This document shows positions 7,890 to 10,661 of a stretch of DNA of 10,661 nt, piece by piece (positions within the stretch are counted from its first letter, which is position 1; each line of letters opens with the position of its first letter). Location: contig JAXIUW010219508.1 of NCBI GenBank assembly GCA_035591015.1, positions 1-10,661 of the forward strand. The letters are read 5' to 3'. A program made the position numbers and the translations under genes. The notes under the pieces are model-generated. The model saw only the letters and a list, made by a program, of their open reading frames with translations, did no database searches and had not been told where the DNA came from. The DNA is from Cephalothrix simula. Taxonomy: Eukaryota > Nemertea > Palaeonemertea > Archinemertea > Cephalotrichidae.

Positions 7890-8045
7890 CCTTTTTACAC
7901 TTATATTTGTCTTTACATATTATATTGTAATGCAAGAAGATCTGTCTCGAAAGCTTTTGCTCCTTCTGCTCCCATATATTTTGTATATACTGTATGATCC
8001 TGTATGTATATAAAATATATATAAAATAAATTACATTACATTAAA
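7890..8045 (+). mobile_element. probable 3' tail of a second retroelement
   Basis: The + strand reads as an untranslated tail. A moderately complex stretch (GATCTGTCTCGAAAGCTTTTGC, about 7939-7960; core TCTCGAAAGCTTTTGC) is followed by T/A/G-rich TGTATATACTGTATG words, then TATATAAAATA, an AATAAA-containing ATAAAATAAATTA (8021-8033) and short TTACA repeats (8031-8043). Many LINE and SINE 3' UTRs of invertebrates end in AATAAA plus a short tandem word. No coding sequence is attached, so it would be a 5'-truncated copy. Simple A+T-rich low complexity is the alternative. Confidence 0.35.
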
Positions 8046-9570
8046 TTTATTATAATAAACAAAACTTTGATTACATAACCATGATAAATAATACATCATC
8101 GTCTACTATGATTAAATTATCTCTTTGAAGTATCATTTCCTTTTTATCTTTATTAACCCTTGTGATTCTATTACTCTTTGCATATCAACCATGACATAAA
8201 TTTGACTTAACATAGCTGATAAATTCATCTTTACTCCCACTGATACTTTTAGAAATTAATTAACAAGCTATAAATCACATATCACATGATGGCTATTTCT
8301 CATCTAACACCATGTAAGTTGTTACAATTTCAGCAAGATGAGCCTCTAAATTTCGACGATGTTAATCAAATTTATTTGTTGAACTTCCGCAATAATTTAC
8401 TTCAGGTTTCTTAATCAATATTTTCATCATTGTATATTGCCTGTGAACGAATTAATATATTGAATTTCATTAATCCAAAGCGCTATTTATTGAAAAAAAT
8501 CGAAGTTGATTTGATTTTTTCCTTTCTGTATTGGATTTATCTTTTTATAATTTGGATAACCAAATATTGGTCAGTTTTGTAATTTTCATTATTATGGTTA
8601 TCATTCAAGGCATTTCGCATGGCATCTTCTGCTAATTGTATTGTAGATTAAAATAAGATTCTAATAAGTTGTACATCCTTGTATGTGACTTGAAATATAT
8701 GTGACTTGAGCAAGAACAGTCATGCATAGGACTTATCGATTATCCATTCACTAAATTTATACTGAGCTTGTGGTGTGCTGACCTTAAATCTAATAAGGCA
8801 GCCAGAGGCGAAATTGTCTCAGTTGAAATGATGTAGATATTCTGACCGAATAGAAATTTGCACCAAATTAGACTTCTCTAAATGACCAATTGTATATTCG
8901 ATCCAACATCTCAAGTAAATTGAATTTGTTCACAACATAAAATTCTGAAGTCTACAAGATTTCATGGTAGATTTAGTTCTAATCTTGCTCCAGTCATTGA
9001 CTAACGTTTACTGCATTTCAAAATCTTTCCCAGAATCATCAAATATGCTTTCTTCGTCCAAGTTTAAATGAACCATAAGAAAGTTCTTTTGAATATTATA
9101 GAAAAAAAATAGTTTATCGTTTATTATTAGAGTTTAATGAAGATTTATAATGCACTGTTAACCATCCATTATCCTTTTTCAAAAAATTACTTCAATGAAG
9201 TCATGCTCACATTCCTTCTGACCCAAGCTCAATTTGTACTCATTTGATTTCTCTTAAGAATTGAAACTAAAAATTTCATCATGTTTCACTTTTTGTGACC
9301 TACATTTCAATTAAAAGCCCGTTTCTTACTACCATGATTTCTCTACAGATTTCAAACTGAATCGTTCATTTTAACTGCCAGTTTTTTGCTACAATTAACT
9401 ACACTGCGCAAAAAAATTCTGCAACTAATTTCGACTTAATCTAAAAGTATTAGCAAAATTCAACCAGTATTTTCGATAAATTATAATTTCATCCAAGATT
9501 TAAACACTCGTCTCTCAATCACTTTGCTAACATTTCTCCAAATTTTTCGGTTGCGCACGACAAAATTACA
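8046..9570. other. non-coding stretch, no supported gene
   Basis: This is A+T-rich sequence without an open frame worth calling and without recognisable protein motifs on either strand. A 12-bp duplication TATGTGACTTGA (8682-8693 and 8698-8709) is the only small repeat noticed. Near 9403-9422 the sequence ACTGCGCAAAAAAATTCTGC has a repeat-terminus look but no partner was found. Confidence 0.5.
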
Positions 9571-9576
9571 AAAAAT

Positions 9577-9689
9577 ATGTCGCAAAAGGAAAAAAATTTA
9601 AAAATTTGTCATGAAAGAAAAAATTTTCTAAACTTATGCTGCGAAAGAAAAAATTTCTCAATATGTGGCAAAAGAAAAATTTCCCAATT
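9577..9689. repeat. degenerate A-rich tandem repeat, about four units
   Basis: Four successive units of 26-31 bp (9577-9607, 9608-9635, 9636-9662, 9663-9689) share the pattern ATG-x-GCAAAAGAAAAAATTT-x-CAAT. Units 3 and 4 are clearest (GCGAAAGAAAAAATTTCTCAA and GGCAAAAGAAAAATTTCCCAA, shared core AAAGAAAAATTT). Divergence between units shows age. There is no coding capacity. The array abuts the CAAAACAC/TAATTAAT cluster that follows. Confidence 0.6.
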
Positions 9690-9729
9690 TTTTACCCACA
9701 TAGTCTGAAATTTTGGTTATATTGCTAAA

Positions 9730-9962
9730 ATGTCAAAACACCCACCCAGCCTAAAAGTACTAATTAATTAAGTACTAATTAATCTCTAAAATTTCCAAAA
9801 CACACACCGACTATCCTGACGTTTTTCAAAACACACAGCGACTATCCTGACGTCAAACTAATTAATCACTAAAATTTCCAAAACACCCACCAACTCGTCT
9901 GACATCAGATTACTTTCCGGCAGAAAAACACCCACCCCACCCAGGTCGTAATATGAAACTAG
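9730..9962. repeat. modular repeat cluster with TAATTAAT and CAAAACACMCA words
   Basis: Two modules alternate. Module A, ACTAATTAATCWCTAAAATTTCC, occurs at about 9774-9795 and 9868-9889, and its ACTAATTAAT core also occurs at 9759-9768. Module B, CAAAACACMCASCGACTATC (rest CTGACGT), occurs at about 9796-9822 and 9827-9853. Looser copies lie at 9734-9749 (CAAAACACCCACCCAG), 9889-9905 and 9923-9940. The 14-bp word AGTACTAATTAATT is also doubled (9756-9769 and 9771-9784, last base differing). TAATTA is the core bound by many homeodomain factors and TGACGT is a CRE/AP-1-type half-site, but repetition alone explains their clustering. Minisatellite or decayed transposon subterminal repeats are the likeliest origins. 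Confidence 0.6.
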
Positions 9963-9967
9963 GCTGA

Positions 9968-9979
9968 CAACCCCCCCCC
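9968..9979. repeat. poly-C run
   Basis: A homopolymer of nine C residues lies in an A+T-rich window, directly after the C-rich modular repeat cluster. It may be length-variable between individuals and prone to sequencing error. Confidence 0.8.
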
Positions 9980-10128
9980 TGTCTTGTCAACGGAATGACT
10001 TCAAGTAATGTTGATTTAGGTTAATAGTATGCAGATAAGGGTCGCCTCCTCCCTGAAGTAGTTGTGGTGCTACTTGTGACTCTTACTACATCCTTTACAC
10101 CTCCGGTTCCCTCCTGGGCATATCGCGT

Positions 10129-10171
10129 CACGTGCTTACTTATAAAAGATCCTCTGTGAGCTTGATTCAAC
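10129..10171 (+). promoter_or_regulatory. candidate core promoter: E-box plus TATA box
   Basis: CACGTG (10129-10134), the E-box bound by bHLH-ZIP factors, lies 6 bp before TATAAAAG (10141-10148), a strong TATA match. TTCAA at 10166-10170 puts an initiator-like TCA about 28 bp past the TATA start, the usual spacing. The preceding 100 bp (10035-10125) are more GC-balanced than the neighbourhood. No open frame follows in the window on the + strand, so any transcript would be non-coding here, begin with a long 5' UTR or intron, or be of transposon origin. Confidence 0.35.
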
Positions 10172-10319
10172 GGCCACTTGTAAAATAATTATATGATTTA
10201 GTGACTATTTTTTCTAATCAAGATATTTCGAATGTAAATTATATAAATCTATACATTTTTGGAAACCTTTTTGAAAAAAAAATTAAAATACACCTTTGTT
10301 TTTGTTTTATCACTTCTTA

Positions 10320-10661
10320 TTCAGGAGTAAATTTGTTCTGATTTTTAGTTCACTTGCTGCGAAGCACCAAAAGTGAGCTTTTGCTTTCGCCCGTAGTCTG
10401 TGTGTCTGTCACCGGCATAAGTGTATCACAGAATGATTTTGTTGAAATTTGGTACAGAAGTGTATGAGAGTATTCTCTAGATCTATTTTTAGCCGTTTTT
10501 TGATAGCGCCCTCTGGGGCCCCGCTAGGACCAAATAACCCCCTTTTTGGCCCCTTTTTAGGCACTTAGCGCCAAATGTATCTCCTCCTAGGGTATTAATG
10601 GTAGAGCTTTGAAATTTTAATGGATGGTAGATATGGCAATGGGCAACAAAAGTATAGCTCA
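10320..10661 (+). repeat. GC-richer repeat-like segment, cut by the window end
   Basis: This segment differs from its surroundings in complexity and composition. It opens with a hairpin (10350-10376: TCACTT pairs with AAGTGA, and inner TGC pairs with GCA around GAA). It continues with TGTGTGTCTGTC, a GGGGCCCC palindrome (10515-10522) and a tandem CCCCTTTTTGG / CCCCTTTTTAGG (10539-10561). The sequence TGAAATTTGGTACA resembles words I associate with dispersed invertebrate repeats, but I cannot name a family. There is no open frame. The segment probably extends beyond the window. Confidence 0.4.

Noticed and set aside
9577-9962. Repeat blocks considered as a CRISPR array
   Set aside because: Units are degenerate and contiguous or irregularly combined, with no regular unique spacers, in eukaryotic-type DNA.

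Overview
The window looks like non-coding, A+T-rich (by eye roughly two thirds A+T) eukaryotic DNA from an animal, most likely an invertebrate. There are no bacterial gene arrays or Shine-Dalgarno-led ORFs. Open frames are short and scattered, and the only recognisable coding sequence is a decayed metazoan-type non-LTR retrotransposon. The species cannot be named from the sequence. I see no intact host gene, no rRNA or tRNA gene and no CRISPR array.

Layout. Bases 1-1190 hold no supported gene; the first 66 bases are locally GC- and CpG-rich and contain a perfect TGACGTCA (CRE-like) palindrome. A compact inverted-repeat element lies at 1197-1378, with 35-bp arms that match perfectly and a centre holding a hairpin followed by GAAAC that resembles the 3' half of a hammerhead ribozyme core. 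Bases 1379-2150 are unremarkable apart from an 18-bp tandem duplication. Bases 2155-2465 are strikingly purine-rich and C-depleted on the + strand.

From about 2805 to 7280, and perhaps to about 7450, the minus strand carries one dead LINE-type retrotransposon in the order promoter-like 5' end, ORF1p remnant, AP-like endonuclease, linker, reverse transcriptase, thumb/C-terminus, stop and AATAAA. The reading frame must be followed across at least five frame changes and many stops. The catalytic FADD/YADD segment appears deleted, and about 0.85 kb of unrelated or unrecognisable sequence (4190-5040) sits where the first part of the RT should be. Motif style fits the CR1/L2/Rex1/Jockey assemblage, but the exact clade was not tested.

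Bases 7450-7890 are featureless. Bases 7890-8045 look like the 3' tail of another retroelement on the + strand, ending in TTACA repeats. Bases 8046-9570 hold no gene. Bases 9577-9960 contain two blocks of degenerate repeats: one A-rich, and one that alternates TAATTAAT cores with CAAAACACMCA and CTATCCTGACGT modules. A TATA/E-box promoter candidate lies at 10129-10171. The window closes inside a GC-richer, repeat-like segment (10320-10661) that starts with a short hairpin.

No set of genes here works together as a host pathway. The functional logic present is that of a former self-copying retroelement: ORF1p would bind the RNA, and ORF2p would nick the target and reverse transcribe. It is now inactive. 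I did not find convincing evidence of a new biological system. The items most worth checking are the perfect inverted-repeat element and the C-depleted tract.
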